Below are positions 12,830 through 22,005 of a stretch of DNA of 64,000 nt, piece after piece. Location of the stretch: positions 620,001 through 684,000 of the forward strand of contig JAWZYV010012519.1 in the NCBI GenBank assembly GCA_038373885.1. The letters are read 5' to 3'. The DNA comes from Cheiracanthium punctorium (Eukaryota > Arthropoda > Arachnida > Araneae > Cheiracanthiidae). How positions within the stretch are numbered: position 1 is the first letter of the stretch; each line of letters opens with the position of its first letter. Below the pieces are notes generated by a model. The model was not told where the DNA came from. It searched no databases and was given only the letters and a program-made list of their open reading frames with translations. The translations under genes and the position numbers were made by a program.

Positions 12830-15800
12830 ATGGCAATACTACAAAAACTTAGGAAAGATGATCTTAAACTCGCGGCTGAAGAATTGGGTTTAAAGGTTCC
12901 GGAGGGAGCTAAAGTAGTGGACTTAAAGAATTTAATTGAGACGAGTGATATTTATAAAAATAACCCAACTTTGGTCGAAAGTGTAGTAGAAGGGATTTTA
13001 GAAGAAAAGAAAAACAAGTTCGATGAGTTAGAAAGGGAAAAGCTAAACAATGAATTTAAATTAGAGATGGAGCGGCTTAAACTGGCGCAGTTGGAAAAGG
13101 AGATAGAGTTAGCTAATGTTAGGAAAGATCAAAATCAATCTAAATCGGAAGTATCCAGTGTGCAAGAATCATCAACTAATGATCTAGAGAATTTAATTAA
13201 AAGCATTAAGACCTTAACCATTCCCGTACCCACTAGAGCAGAGTCGTTTAATTTATTTTTTAATTCGCTCGAGAAAGCGTTTAAAACAAAAAATGTATCG
13301 AAAGAGTTAAAACCGGAAATCCTCTTAAATATTCTAGGAGAAAAAGCAAGAAACTTAATGGTTTATGTTTCGGAAGAGGATATGAACAATTATGAAAAAC
13401 TTAAAGATATAATTTTAAGAGAATTTCAACCTACACCACGAGAATGCATAAACAGTTTTAATAAAACACAAAAATTGCCCAACGAAAATTATGCACAATT
13501 TGCATCGCGCTTAAGTGCGTCATTTGAGTACTATTGCGAACTACGAAAGGTTAGTGATTTTAAATCGCTTTGTGAATTAATTGTTTCGGATAGATTGTTT
13601 AACTCTCTTGACCACGAATTAATGACACATATTAGTTGCAAACAAGGGGAATCATTTTTCAAACCGCACGAATTAGGCAGAGAATGCGACATTTTTCAGT
13701 CCACAAGAGTAAAAACGAAAACTGGTGTAAATAATGTACATAAGTCGCGAGAGTCTCGTTTCAATAATAAGGGAGTGTCTAGTGTGTTTTTATCTGAGGT
13801 AAAAAATTCTAAATGTTTTCTGTGTTCAAATAATCATGCATTATATTTGTGTCCGAAATTTAAAAACCTATCTGTTAATGAAAGGTTAGAGGTCGTGAAG
13901 GCAAACAATTTATGCTTTAAGTGTTTAGCCCAAGGCTGCTTTGCATCAAAATGTCGCGGTAAGAATTGTTTTTGTAACAAACCACATAACCGTCTCTTGC
14001 ACATATCCAGAGAAACAAGAGAGACGAGCGTTGGAAATCAGACATCTGCCAATGAAATTAAGCAGCAAAGATTAGGAGAGAAAAATGAGTCATCGCTCGG
14101 CGCAGTGCTTATGGCTGAAGCCAGCCACACTAAAGGGATGCGAACAACTCAATCAAGAAGCGTTTTACTGAGTACAGTACGGTGCTACATAAGAGATAGG
14201 AATTCTAACTGGCAGAAAGTTCGGTGTTTATTAGACTCGGGGTCACAGGTCTCGTTGATCACTCAAAATTGTTTAGATAGATTGCAGCTGAAAAGCGAAA
14301 AAGTAAATGTAGAAATTTCGTGTTTGGATGAATCAACCAGGACCATAAGGCGCTGTGTCAAAACGTGTATTGCAAATAAAGATAGGAGTTACGAAAGACA
14401 ATTAACCATGCTTGTAGTAAATAAAATAATTGATTATACGCCTTCAAAATTAACTAAGGTGGATATAAATATTCCTGAGAGGATTAATTTAGCAGATGAA
14501 ACATTTTATGTTCCGAGTAGGATTGATATTTTGTTATCCGCGGAGATTTTTTATGAGCTCATGCTATCTGGACAAATATATTTGCAGGGATCTCAGTTAG
14601 TTTTACAAAATACGGTGTTTGGATATGTGGCGAGCGGAATCTTAGATGAGTCGAGGGGTGCAAAATTTCACTGTGGGTTAATTGTAGAGGAGGATTTAAG
14701 TAAAACTTTAGAGAGATTCTGGGAAGTAGAAAATGTAGAATTTGTATCTAAAAAGAATAGCGAGGCATCATTGTGTGAGGAACATTATGCGCGAACTCAT
14801 AAGAGAGATGAAACAGGAAAATATACGGTTTCCATGCCATTTAAAGAGCATTGGTCATGTTTAGGGAACTCGAGAGACATTGCTCTTAAGCGACTTGAAT
14901 CGCTGTGGACCCGATTGTCTAGAGACCAGGAGTACCTAAAATTGTATCGCGAATTCCTAAAAGAATACAAGGACTTGGGACACATGACCGAAATTAAAGA
15001 AACTGTGGAACCTGAGGTGACATATTATATGCCTCACCATGGCATATATAGACCCCAGAAAAGTACAACTAAACTGAGAACAGTATTTAACGCGTCTACC
15101 TTAACATCTAGTGGAAAATCACTAAATTCCATCCAATATAATGGTGGAGTCATACAAGACGACTTGTTTAGTTTGTTAGTGCGATTCCGAAAACATATCT
15201 TTGCTTTTACAGCAGATATTCGCCAAATGTACCGAATGATTAATATAGACGTAAGTCAAAGACATCTCCAAAGAATTTTGTGGAAAGAAGATGTCAATGA
15301 GCCCGTTAAAGTGTATCAGCTCAATACCGTAACTTACGGAACAGTTTCGGCACCCTATTTGGCAATGCGAACTTTAAAACAAATTTCCATAGACGAGGGA
15401 AATAATTTTCCTATTGCGGCACAAGTACTGTGTAATGATCTCTACATGGATGACATTTTAAGTGGAGAAAACACATTAGAGGCAGCTAAATTTTTGCAAC
15501 ATCAACTAATTGAGATTCTTAAAACTGCGCACATGACATTACATAAGTGGTGTGGGAGTACATCCGAGCTTATCCCAACCACAGAAAATGAGTATGACTT
15601 TTCATGTTCGGACGAAATTAAAACGTTAGGCATTGCCTGGAAACCCAAAACCGATTGTTTTACCTTTAAGGTAGAAGTGAAAAAAAATGATCGGCCAACC
15701 AAAAGATCAGTCTTATCCATAATCGCCCGACTTTTTGATCCTCTTGGATTACTCGGTCCAGTTATTACAAAAGCAAAAATTTTCATGCAACAATTGTGGA

Positions 15801-18004
15801 TGAAAAAAATTGATTGGAGTGAAAACCTCCCTGAAAAAGAAGCTGGCGAATGGAAAGAATTTGTGAGATCCTTAATGAGTGTAAATAATATCAACATTGA
15901 ACGATGTATAGTGATAGAAAATGCGGCAGTGATTGAACTCCACGGTTTCGCGGATGCCTCTGAGAAGGCATACGGTGCTGCGATATACGCAAGATCAGTC
16001 ACTAAAGATGGTGAAGTGAAAGTGAAACTAGTCACAAGTAAATCTCGTGTGTCGCCGATTAAGCAAGTAACAATACCTAGACTAGAGTTGTGCAGTGCAG
16101 TGCTTCTTACCAAATTAATGCACAAAGCACAAAATGCATTAAAAATGGACATTAAACGAATCTTCTATTGGACGGACTCTACCATAGTCTTAGCGTGGAT
16201 GAGAAAGGAATCGAGAGACTTAAAAACGTTTGTCTCCAATCGTGTAGTAATCATTCAAGAGCTCTCGGAGATTGGTCAATGGTATCATGTTCCATCAGAA
16301 CAAAATCCTGCGGACATAATTTCTAGAGGACTAGATCCAGAGAAAATTCAAGAAAGTGACCTGTGGTGGTTCGGACCATCCTTTCTTCAAGAGCACGTTG
16401 TGAACTTCACTAGTGTTTTCAACGACCAACCGAATAGTGAATTATATCAAAAAGAGCTAAGGGATAAAGAGAAGGAATCAGTTTGTTTCCTTTTAAAATA
16501 TACTGAAATACTTCCAATCATCTACAACTGTTCGTCCTTCACGAAACTGAAAAGAATCATTGCATGGTGTTTACGGTTTATGCAAAATGCTAGAAACCCA
16601 TTGCATCCAACTTCTGGCAGATTATCTGCATCTGAATTATCTGCCTCTTTGCTATGTTTAGTGAAAAATGTGCAATCGGTGCATTTTGCAAAGGAAATTC
16701 AGTGTATCGAGAAAGGACAACAGCTTCCTAATTCCAGTAACTTATTGAATTTGTTCCCAATTTTAGATGAGAACAATATACTTCGTGTTGGTGGTAGATT
16801 GAGACATTCAAATTTACCTATTGGACAAAAACACCCCATTTTGATTCCTAATGACAATCCATTTTGTGAATTAATTATTAATTATTATCATATTTTTCAT
16901 TTTCACACAGGTACTGAGGCTACTTTAGCTAACATACGCTCCCAATTTTGGATTGTTAAAGGGAGATCAACTGTTAAAAATGTAATTAAAAAATGTGTAT
17001 CCTGCCTTAAGGTAAGTGCTAAAGGTAAACACCAAAGAATGGCAGATTTGCCCAGTGCTAGAGTCAACATAGCAAGAGTATTCACGAAGGTGGGACTGGA
17101 TTTTTGTGGTCCATTTAACATCAAGTTAAGCCCAGGAAGAGTGAAAAAAGTGTATAAATGTTACATTTGTATTTTTGTATGTTTTGTAGTTAGAGCTATA
17201 CATTTAGAAATTGTGAGTAATTTAAGTACGGAAGCATTTATTGGGGCTCTAAAAAGATTTATTTCTCGCAGAGGTAGGCCTAGTGTAATTTTTAGTGATA
17301 ACGGTACAAATTTTGTAGGGGCTAATAACGAGTTTCGTAAAATCTTAACGAAATTATTTAAAAAAGAAAACTCAGAAAATTTTGAAGATTTCCTGGCTTC
17401 CGAGGGCATAAAGTGGCATTTTAATCCCCCTGCCACTCCTCATTTTGGAGGTTTGTGGGAAGCTGGAGTTAAATCATTGAAAGGTCACCTCAAAAAAGTT
17501 GTGGGAAATACAATTCTTACTCACGAAGAATTTTTTACACTAGTTACCCAAGTGGAGGCTGTATTGAACTCCCGACCTCTTTGCCCCCTCTCTGAAGATC
17601 CCAACGATGACTTGGCTCTAACTCCAGCCCATTTTTTAACAGGCTCTTCGTTAACATCCCTACCTGAACCAGAGTTTAAGGAGATTTCAATGAATAGGCT
17701 CAGTAGGTGGGAATTAGTACAAAAGTTAACTCAAACATTTTGGACTAAATGGTCTACCGACTATTTAAATCGTCTTCAAGCGCGACCTAAATGGTATAAA
17801 GGAGAAAAGAAATTTAACGTAAATGATGTAGTTTTGGTCAAGGGTGAAGATAATTCTAAACTATTGAACTGGAATCTCGCCAAAATAATTGAAATTCACC
17901 CAGGAGAGGATAATATAACTAGAGTGGTTACATTAAAAACGAGTAAAGGTGTCTATAAAAGACCTGTAAACAAAATTGTTAAATTACCCTTTGAATCTAA
18001 CTGA
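12830..18004 (+). CDS. gag-pol: Gag-Pol polyprotein of BEL/Pao retrotransposon
   Basis: A single uninterrupted frame of 1724 codons from the ATG at 12830 (a longer frame exists upstream but has no ATG). In order: a short N-terminal helical region and a Lys/Glu-rich coiled coil (about 40-105); a Gag-like domain (about 130-310); two Cys/His clusters (about 329-390) typical of BEL/Pao Gag-protease regions; an aspartic protease with LLDSGSQ (Asp469); reverse transcriptase with YMDD (872-875); RNase H with Asp1042, Glu1086, Asp1116 and Asp1162; an integrase HHCC zinc region (about 1350-1390); and an integrase core with Asp1424, Asp1490 and Glu1544 (WEAG). The C-terminus is the region usual in this group. 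All catalytic residues are present and there is no stop or frameshift, so it appears potentially active. The weak point is the broken 5' LTR. Confidence 0.95.
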   Translation: MAILQKLRKDDLKLAAEELGLKVPEGAKVVDLKNLIETSDIYKNNPTLVESVVEGILEEKKNKFDELEREKLNNEFKLEMERLKLAQLEKEIELANVRKDQNQSKSEVSSVQESSTNDLENLIKSIKTLTIPVPTRAESFNLFFNSLEKAFKTKNVSKELKPEILLNILGEKARNLMVYVSEEDMNNYEKLKDIILREFQPTPRECINSFNKTQKLPNENYAQFASRLSASFEYYCELRKVSDFKSLCELIVSDRLFNSLDHELMTHISCKQGESFFKPHELGRECDIFQSTRVKTKTGVNNVHKSRESRFNNKGVSSVFLSEVKNSKCFLCSNNHALYLCPKFKNLSVNERLEVVKANNLCFKCLAQGCFASKCRGKNCFCNKPHNRLLHISRETRETSVGNQTSANEIKQQRLGEKNESSLGAVLMAEASHTKGMRTTQSRSVLLSTVRCYIRDRNSNWQKVRCLLDSGSQVSLITQNCLDRLQLKSEKVNVEISCLDESTRTIRRCVKTCIANKDRSYERQLTMLVVNKIIDYTPSKLTKVDINIPERINLADETFYVPSRIDILLSAEIFYELMLSGQIYLQGSQLVLQNTVFGYVASGILDESRGAKFHCGLIVEEDLSKTLERFWEVENVEFVSKKNSEASLCEEHYARTHKRDETGKYTVSMPFKEHWSCLGNSRDIALKRLESLWTRLSRDQEYLKLYREFLKEYKDLGHMTEIKETVEPEVTYYMPHHGIYRPQKSTTKLRTVFNASTLTSSGKSLNSIQYNGGVIQDDLFSLLVRFRKHIFAFTADIRQMYRMINIDVSQRHLQRILWKEDVNEPVKVYQLNTVTYGTVSAPYLAMRTLKQISIDEGNNFPIAAQVLCNDLYMDDILSGENTLEAAKFLQHQLIEILKTAHMTLHKWCGSTSELIPTTENEYDFSCSDEIKTLGIAWKPKTDCFTFKVEVKKNDRPTKRSVLSIIARLFDPLGLLGPVITKAKIFMQQLWMKKIDWSENLPEKEAGEWKEFVRSLMSVNNINIERCIVIENAAVIELHGFADASEKAYGAAIYARSVTKDGEVKVKLVTSKSRVSPIKQVTIPRLELCSAVLLTKLMHKAQNALKMDIKRIFYWTDSTIVLAWMRKESRDLKTFVSNRVVIIQELSEIGQWYHVPSEQNPADIISRGLDPEKIQESDLWWFGPSFLQEHVVNFTSVFNDQPNSELYQKELRDKEKESVCFLLKYTEILPIIYNCSSFTKLKRIIAWCLRFMQNARNPLHPTSGRLSASELSASLLCLVKNVQSVHFAKEIQCIEKGQQLPNSSNLLNLFPILDENNILRVGGRLRHSNLPIGQKHPILIPNDNPFCELIINYYHIFHFHTGTEATLANIRSQFWIVKGRSTVKNVIKKCVSCLKVSAKGKHQRMADLPSARVNIARVFTKVGLDFCGPFNIKLSPGRVKKVYKCYICIFVCFVVRAIHLEIVSNLSTEAFIGALKRFISRRGRPSVIFSDNGTNFVGANNEFRKILTKLFKKENSENFEDFLASEGIKWHFNPPATPHFGGLWEAGVKSLKGHLKKVVGNTILTHEEFFTLVTQVEAVLNSRPLCPLSEDPNDDLALTPAHFLTGSSLTSLPEPEFKEISMNRLSRWELVQKLTQTFWTKWSTDYLNRLQARPKWYKGEKKFNVNDVVLVKGEDNSKLLNWNLAKIIEIHPGEDNITRVVTLKTSKGVYKRPVNKIVKLPFESN

Positions 18005-18199
18005 ATTATGATTTGTGTCTATATGTTTATATTGCAATTTATTTGTGTTAATTTGTAGTCTAGTGTATTTTTTCATTAGAAAAACTTGAGTAATTTTTAT
18101 TTAATGTTCATTTATGGTGTATAGTGTTCGCAACCATTACAAGTGTCATCAGATTTGGTAAATTGATGAGTGTATTGAAAATTTTTAAGAAAATTTATC

Positions 18200-18212
18200 A
18201 AGGCGGGCGGTA
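18200..18212 (+). other. Polypurine tract
   Basis: A purine-rich stretch AAGGCGGGCGGTA directly abuts the 3' LTR, the place where plus-strand DNA synthesis is primed. Confidence 0.6.
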
Positions 18213-18432
18213 TGTTGAGAGATACGCCTGGCCACTGTGTAAAGAGGGCGCTGTTGTAACCAGCGCAGGTGTAGCGATGAAAACTTTGTATCAGAGCTGT
18301 GAGAGAGAGTGTGTGCGGAGGAGTGAGCGAGCATGCCTCAAAGAGAATAAATGTATACAGTCCATTTGAGTTATTTTTTTGAGTATAAAAAGAGCACACA
18401 TAAAACCATGAGCTATCGATAGGGCCAAAACA
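18213..18432 (+). repeat. 3' LTR of BEL/Pao element (220 bp)
   Basis: An intact copy, TG...CA. It contains AATAAA at 18346-18351 and a TATAAAA box at 18384-18390. By eye its sequence equals the 5' LTR after removal of the hAT-like insert. Confidence 0.95.
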
Positions 18433-18437
18433 ATCAT
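18433..18437. repeat. Target site duplication of the BEL/Pao element, right
   Basis: ATCAT, matching 11079-11083. Confidence 0.85.
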
Positions 18438-18575
18438 AATGTATGGTAGTTTGTCCAAAAAAACATATTAGAAAATAAAATAGTACTGTGATGAATGATT
18501 CTCCTTGTTATTAAAGATTTCAGTTATCCAACCGACTGTGTCCAGACCACCTCGGATAATTGGGGTTTTACTGTA

Positions 18576-19562
18576 TGTTCACAAATAGCCATCTGCATAT
18601 ACAAGCGTGAACAAGCAAAATCCTTTAATAAATTTATTACCATGTGAATGTTCACGCTTAAAATATCTATATCACGAAGTACTAAAGTTCAATTTATTGA
18701 TATAATTGCATTTTCAGTAATAGGGAAGACAATAAGCAGTCATTACACGATGTTCGATTACGCGTATATTTATCTGGTCCACTTTATAGAGTAAAATAAA
18801 ATAACCTCAAGCACTATTAAGTAATTATATCAAATTCATCTTTTTCGATCCAATTATAATAAATATGCCTTTAGATTTTAAAGCAATTCAATTCAACTTA
18901 GGTTATTATTAGTATTAATTTTAAAATTATGCATTTTCAGAGAATTACATTTAAGTTTCTTTTCTTTTTTTTTTTCTTTCTTTTGCTTGTTTGTTTTTCT
19001 TAGATAGAAAATGAGATCTCAATTTCTGTAAAATAAAATCATTAGTCGTTCAATTGTTTAGTCGTTAAATTCATAATTAGCTTATCTTTTCAGTTTTACT
19101 CATGTGAGAACATCAGTATACGAAATTTCGTACTGATAAATTCTGTTCGCAGGTAATTCAGAATATAAGATGAATAAATTACGTAATTATAGTAAAATTA
19201 CCTTAGTTTAAATGCTGAACACAAAATATTTTCATTACAATCTACCTTATTTTGAGTCTGAAAATCATAGATTTCAGAAAATATTATTATTATCGGTATA
19301 CTTTTTATCAAAACTGCGTATTATTTTTATGTTAAATAACGTAGTTGCACTTTGTGTATGCACGTTTTGTATGAAGTCTACGTATAATTTGAGTTTAAAA
19401 ATCCAAGTCACCATTTGCTAGTCATATGAAGCTAAAATACTATGCTTCAGCCTAAACCTTTATTACGAACAACTGTAGATAATATTCTATCTATTGCGTA
19501 AATAAAACAAGATCTAAAATGTGTGTGTTAGTAATCAGAGTGAAGCGCCGAGACAGGTGGTC
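18576..19562. other. AT-rich non-coding DNA
   Basis: I see nothing beyond homopolymer-rich sequence. Confidence 0.5.
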
Positions 19563-19676
19563 CTACCCGAGTAGCACAATTAGTCCAAAAAACGTTTAAA
19601 ACACGTTTTTTAACGTCAAAAAACGTGTTTCCAACGTAATTTAAACGTTTTTGAACTAGTTGCGCTACTGGAGTAG
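19563..19676. repeat. 114-bp imperfect palindrome, MITE-like
   Basis: The left half (CTAC..GAGTAGCACAATTAGT and on) pairs with the right half (ACTAGTTGCGCTACT and on) around the centre at about 19617. Both arms carry the words AACGTTTAAA and ACACGTTTTTT or their complements. Almost the entire length can fold into one hairpin. It is probably a small non-autonomous element. I could not fix a target duplication. Confidence 0.55.
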
Positions 19677-21873
19677 AGCTTACATGATGGGGGTTCACTG
19701 AGGCAGATCCTGACAGACTTAATATAAGGGATATTTTTCGATCTTCAACTACAATCTTTCTTATTTTATTTTTGAAGTGATTTTTCGGCTGAAAACCCCA
19801 ATGCTGTCCAAAGGAAATTTAAAGAAGATTCATTATTCGATCTCTAATTAACCGATTTACATGCTACATATGAAAACTTTGACACTTTAATGTTTAGAAG
19901 ATGCATTTTAGACTAAATTAAACTTTAGAACAGATTCTTCAAAATTCTTAAAGCCAACTTCAAGAAAACGCCTATGCTTCAGGCATTTGTCAAATTAGAG
20001 TTCAGGTACTTTTTCATAGTTATTACTGTCTCATTAAAAAAAAATTCTTTAAAAACTGCACAGAAATCTTTTTTTTTTTTCCTCTTACAAGAAACGGGCT
20101 CTCAGCAAGTTAATCACTATACCAATACAGTTGTCATCGCGCTTAAAAATAATAAAATGACAATTCTATCTATCGTGAATATAACTTATTGGTCGCATAG
20201 TTTGCATATCACCCAAAAAGAAAGCAGAGAACAACCCATCGATCGCTGATACTCATCGATATACATTTTTATTTGACGAATGAGGTTTGATTAGCGTCAA
20301 ATTCATGCATTATTCTGTGTTGTTATACTAATGAGTGCCTTTTAGATGTAATGTTTTTTGGTGCGGAGGGAGGTCGTTTGGTGATTAATTGAAAATAATA
20401 TGTCACATGTCTTTCAGGCGATTCGGAAGCCGATTTGAGAATAACAAGATTGAATATTTAATTATATGGGTAACTATGAATATGCACAACAAGTCACACA
20501 CTTCATTCATTTATAATTACTCTATCTGTCGCAGTTTCAGTTTCGCTATAACTCATGATAATGTCACTCTGACAGACCAATATAATTTGGTTCTTTAAAT
20601 TGCATTTTCTTGGGAAACCTCTCGAAATATTTAGAATTTTTATAGTGTTTTTTGTACATCAACAAAGCAAGCGTATGAAAAAGAACAGAAGCATAGAATA
20701 AAGCCTGTAAGTAATACATAAAAACAAAGCAGACTTGAATTTTGTTACTATTACTTCATTTCTAACAGCATAAATATTACAATAAAAATTAATAATTATT
20801 TAAGGTTGATAGAGCTATCTGAAATATTTTTAAAATGAACTCATTTAAAGTTCACACTAATATAATAAAGGTATGTATTTCGGTAAAATATATAGTTGAA
20901 GAAGCAAATCATCATCGTTTCACAGCTCCAATTGCAAAATAACGCTCAAGGCATTAACTCCCTGACTAAATTAAAATTAATAATGCAAAAAGAAATATAT
21001 TGCTTAAACACAATTCTGATCATTTCAGAACGCCTTCAAAAAATATCACAACAGCTTTCTTGCACCATTTACCACACCTACCTTTATTTAACGCTAATTT
21101 TAGACCATGTCCGTTCATTTTCGACTTCCGAATAATCAATTTTGAAAGACATGGCGATCGTCTCTTCGATAAGTACGTCCCGTAAATATCTTCAATTTTT
21201 TACTTTACCCATTCGCCCTAACAGCAAATCACGGCTGAACTAACTTAAACTGAGTTTGAAGACGATCTCGCTCCGCATGAATATTAAAAGAATAAATCCG
21301 TGTGCCATAAGAGGCTATAAATCCTTCATCTCGAAGCCTTCTTCGCGAAATTGCATCTCTGTGGTAATATAAAGAACTCCCACGAGCTAACAATCAGCAG
21401 GACTTCAATTACCTATTCCGAACAAAATGATTACAGGTTTAGAGGTAGGTGGTCAGGCGTTGGGATGCTCTTCGATTCGGAGATTTATTTATTTATTTTT
21501 TTCTTATTACAAATGCATTATGCACCATTCTCTAGCCGTAAATCATTGTCCTGAAAATTATCCCAATTTGAATGTAAGAGATCGTGAAAAAAAATTTAAT
21601 TTGAAAGGAGTTTGTGAAAATAAAATTATCAATGAACGACTTTTTCCTTTGTTTACGAATTGTTTTTAAATGTCAAGCACTGATCTGAATTTTTTTTTTT
21701 GTTTGTGTAAATGTTTGTAGTAGGAAAAGTAATTGTTTCATTTGAAATACTTTCATTATACGTAAGTATACGCACGCTTCAATTATGTGGCAGTAAAAAA
21801 ATATGTTCTACTTGAAACATTTCCGTGATAAGTAGCATAAAATTTTTTATTTCATAAATATTATGAAAGTCAT
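19677..21873. other. AT-rich non-coding DNA
   Basis: Several short frames (about 19974-21669) have no splice context, no homology I recognise and AT-driven composition. No feature supported. Confidence 0.5.
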
Positions 21874-21930
21874 GCTAAACGTAAATTTAACCTTTTTTTT
21901 TTAAAAAAAAAGGTTAAATTTACGTTTAGC
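21874..21930. repeat. Near-perfect 57-bp hairpin
   Basis: GCTAAACGTAAATTTAACC followed by a T run is answered by an A run and GGTTAAATTTACGTTTAGC. The stem is about 28 bp with essentially no loop. Confidence 0.9.
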
Positions 21931-22003
21931 AATAAATGTGTTATGTTAGCAATAAATGTGTTTTTACGTTTAGCAATAAATGTGTTTCAAGACAATAAAT
22001 GTG
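21925..22003. repeat. Short tandem repeat, GCAATAAATGTGTT unit
   Basis: About four copies of (TTA)GCAATAAATGTGTT with variable 2-7 base linkers. The repeat begins inside the right arm of the adjoining hairpin. Confidence 0.85.
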
Positions 22004-22005
22004 TT

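Larger units (their letters stand above)
11084..18432 (+). mobile_element. Complete BEL/Pao LTR retrotransposon
   Basis: Two LTRs (TGTTGAG...CAAAACA) bound an internal region with a primer-binding site right after the 5' LTR, one long Gag-Pol frame and a purine-rich tract before the 3' LTR. A 5-bp duplication (ATCAT) flanks the whole. By eye the LTRs are identical over 220 bp apart from the insertion in the 5' copy, so integration was recent. The 5' LTR is broken by a 1330-bp hAT-like element, which should impair transcription from its own promoter although the coding region is intact. Confidence 0.93.
10642..18441. mobile_element. mariner-like MITE (about 446 bp) split by the BEL/Pao insertion
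   Basis: It begins CAGTGTAGTTACAATTAAAC after TA at 10640-10641 and ends before TA at 18442-18443. The left half is 10642-11083. Only a few bases of the right half remain beyond the retrotransposon and its target duplication. The same family recurs at 27887-28914, sharing the termini and internal landmarks such as GCGCCACCTAGTGG. Without inserts the two copies are about 446 and 470 bp. TA flanks and CAG-type ends suggest Tc1/mariner mobilisation. Confidence 0.6.
10486..18573. mobile_element. pogo/Tigger-like element, outermost layer of a nested stack
   Basis: The left end carries CCTCGGTTATCCGAG just inside 10486. The right end, read in reverse complement from 18573, is CAGTAAAACCCCAATTATC followed by CGAGG, so the two ends pair imperfectly. 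TA dinucleotides flank both ends (10484-10485 and 18574-18575). The (G)TTATCCGA words resemble pogo/Tigger-type inverted termini. Everything between about 10642 and 18441 is a younger insertion, so the original element was only a few hundred bases and non-autonomous. No transposase belongs to this layer. Confidence 0.45.

Noticed and set aside
15502..17436. Minus-strand open frames inside the retrotransposon
   Set aside because: Shadows of the Gag-Pol frame.
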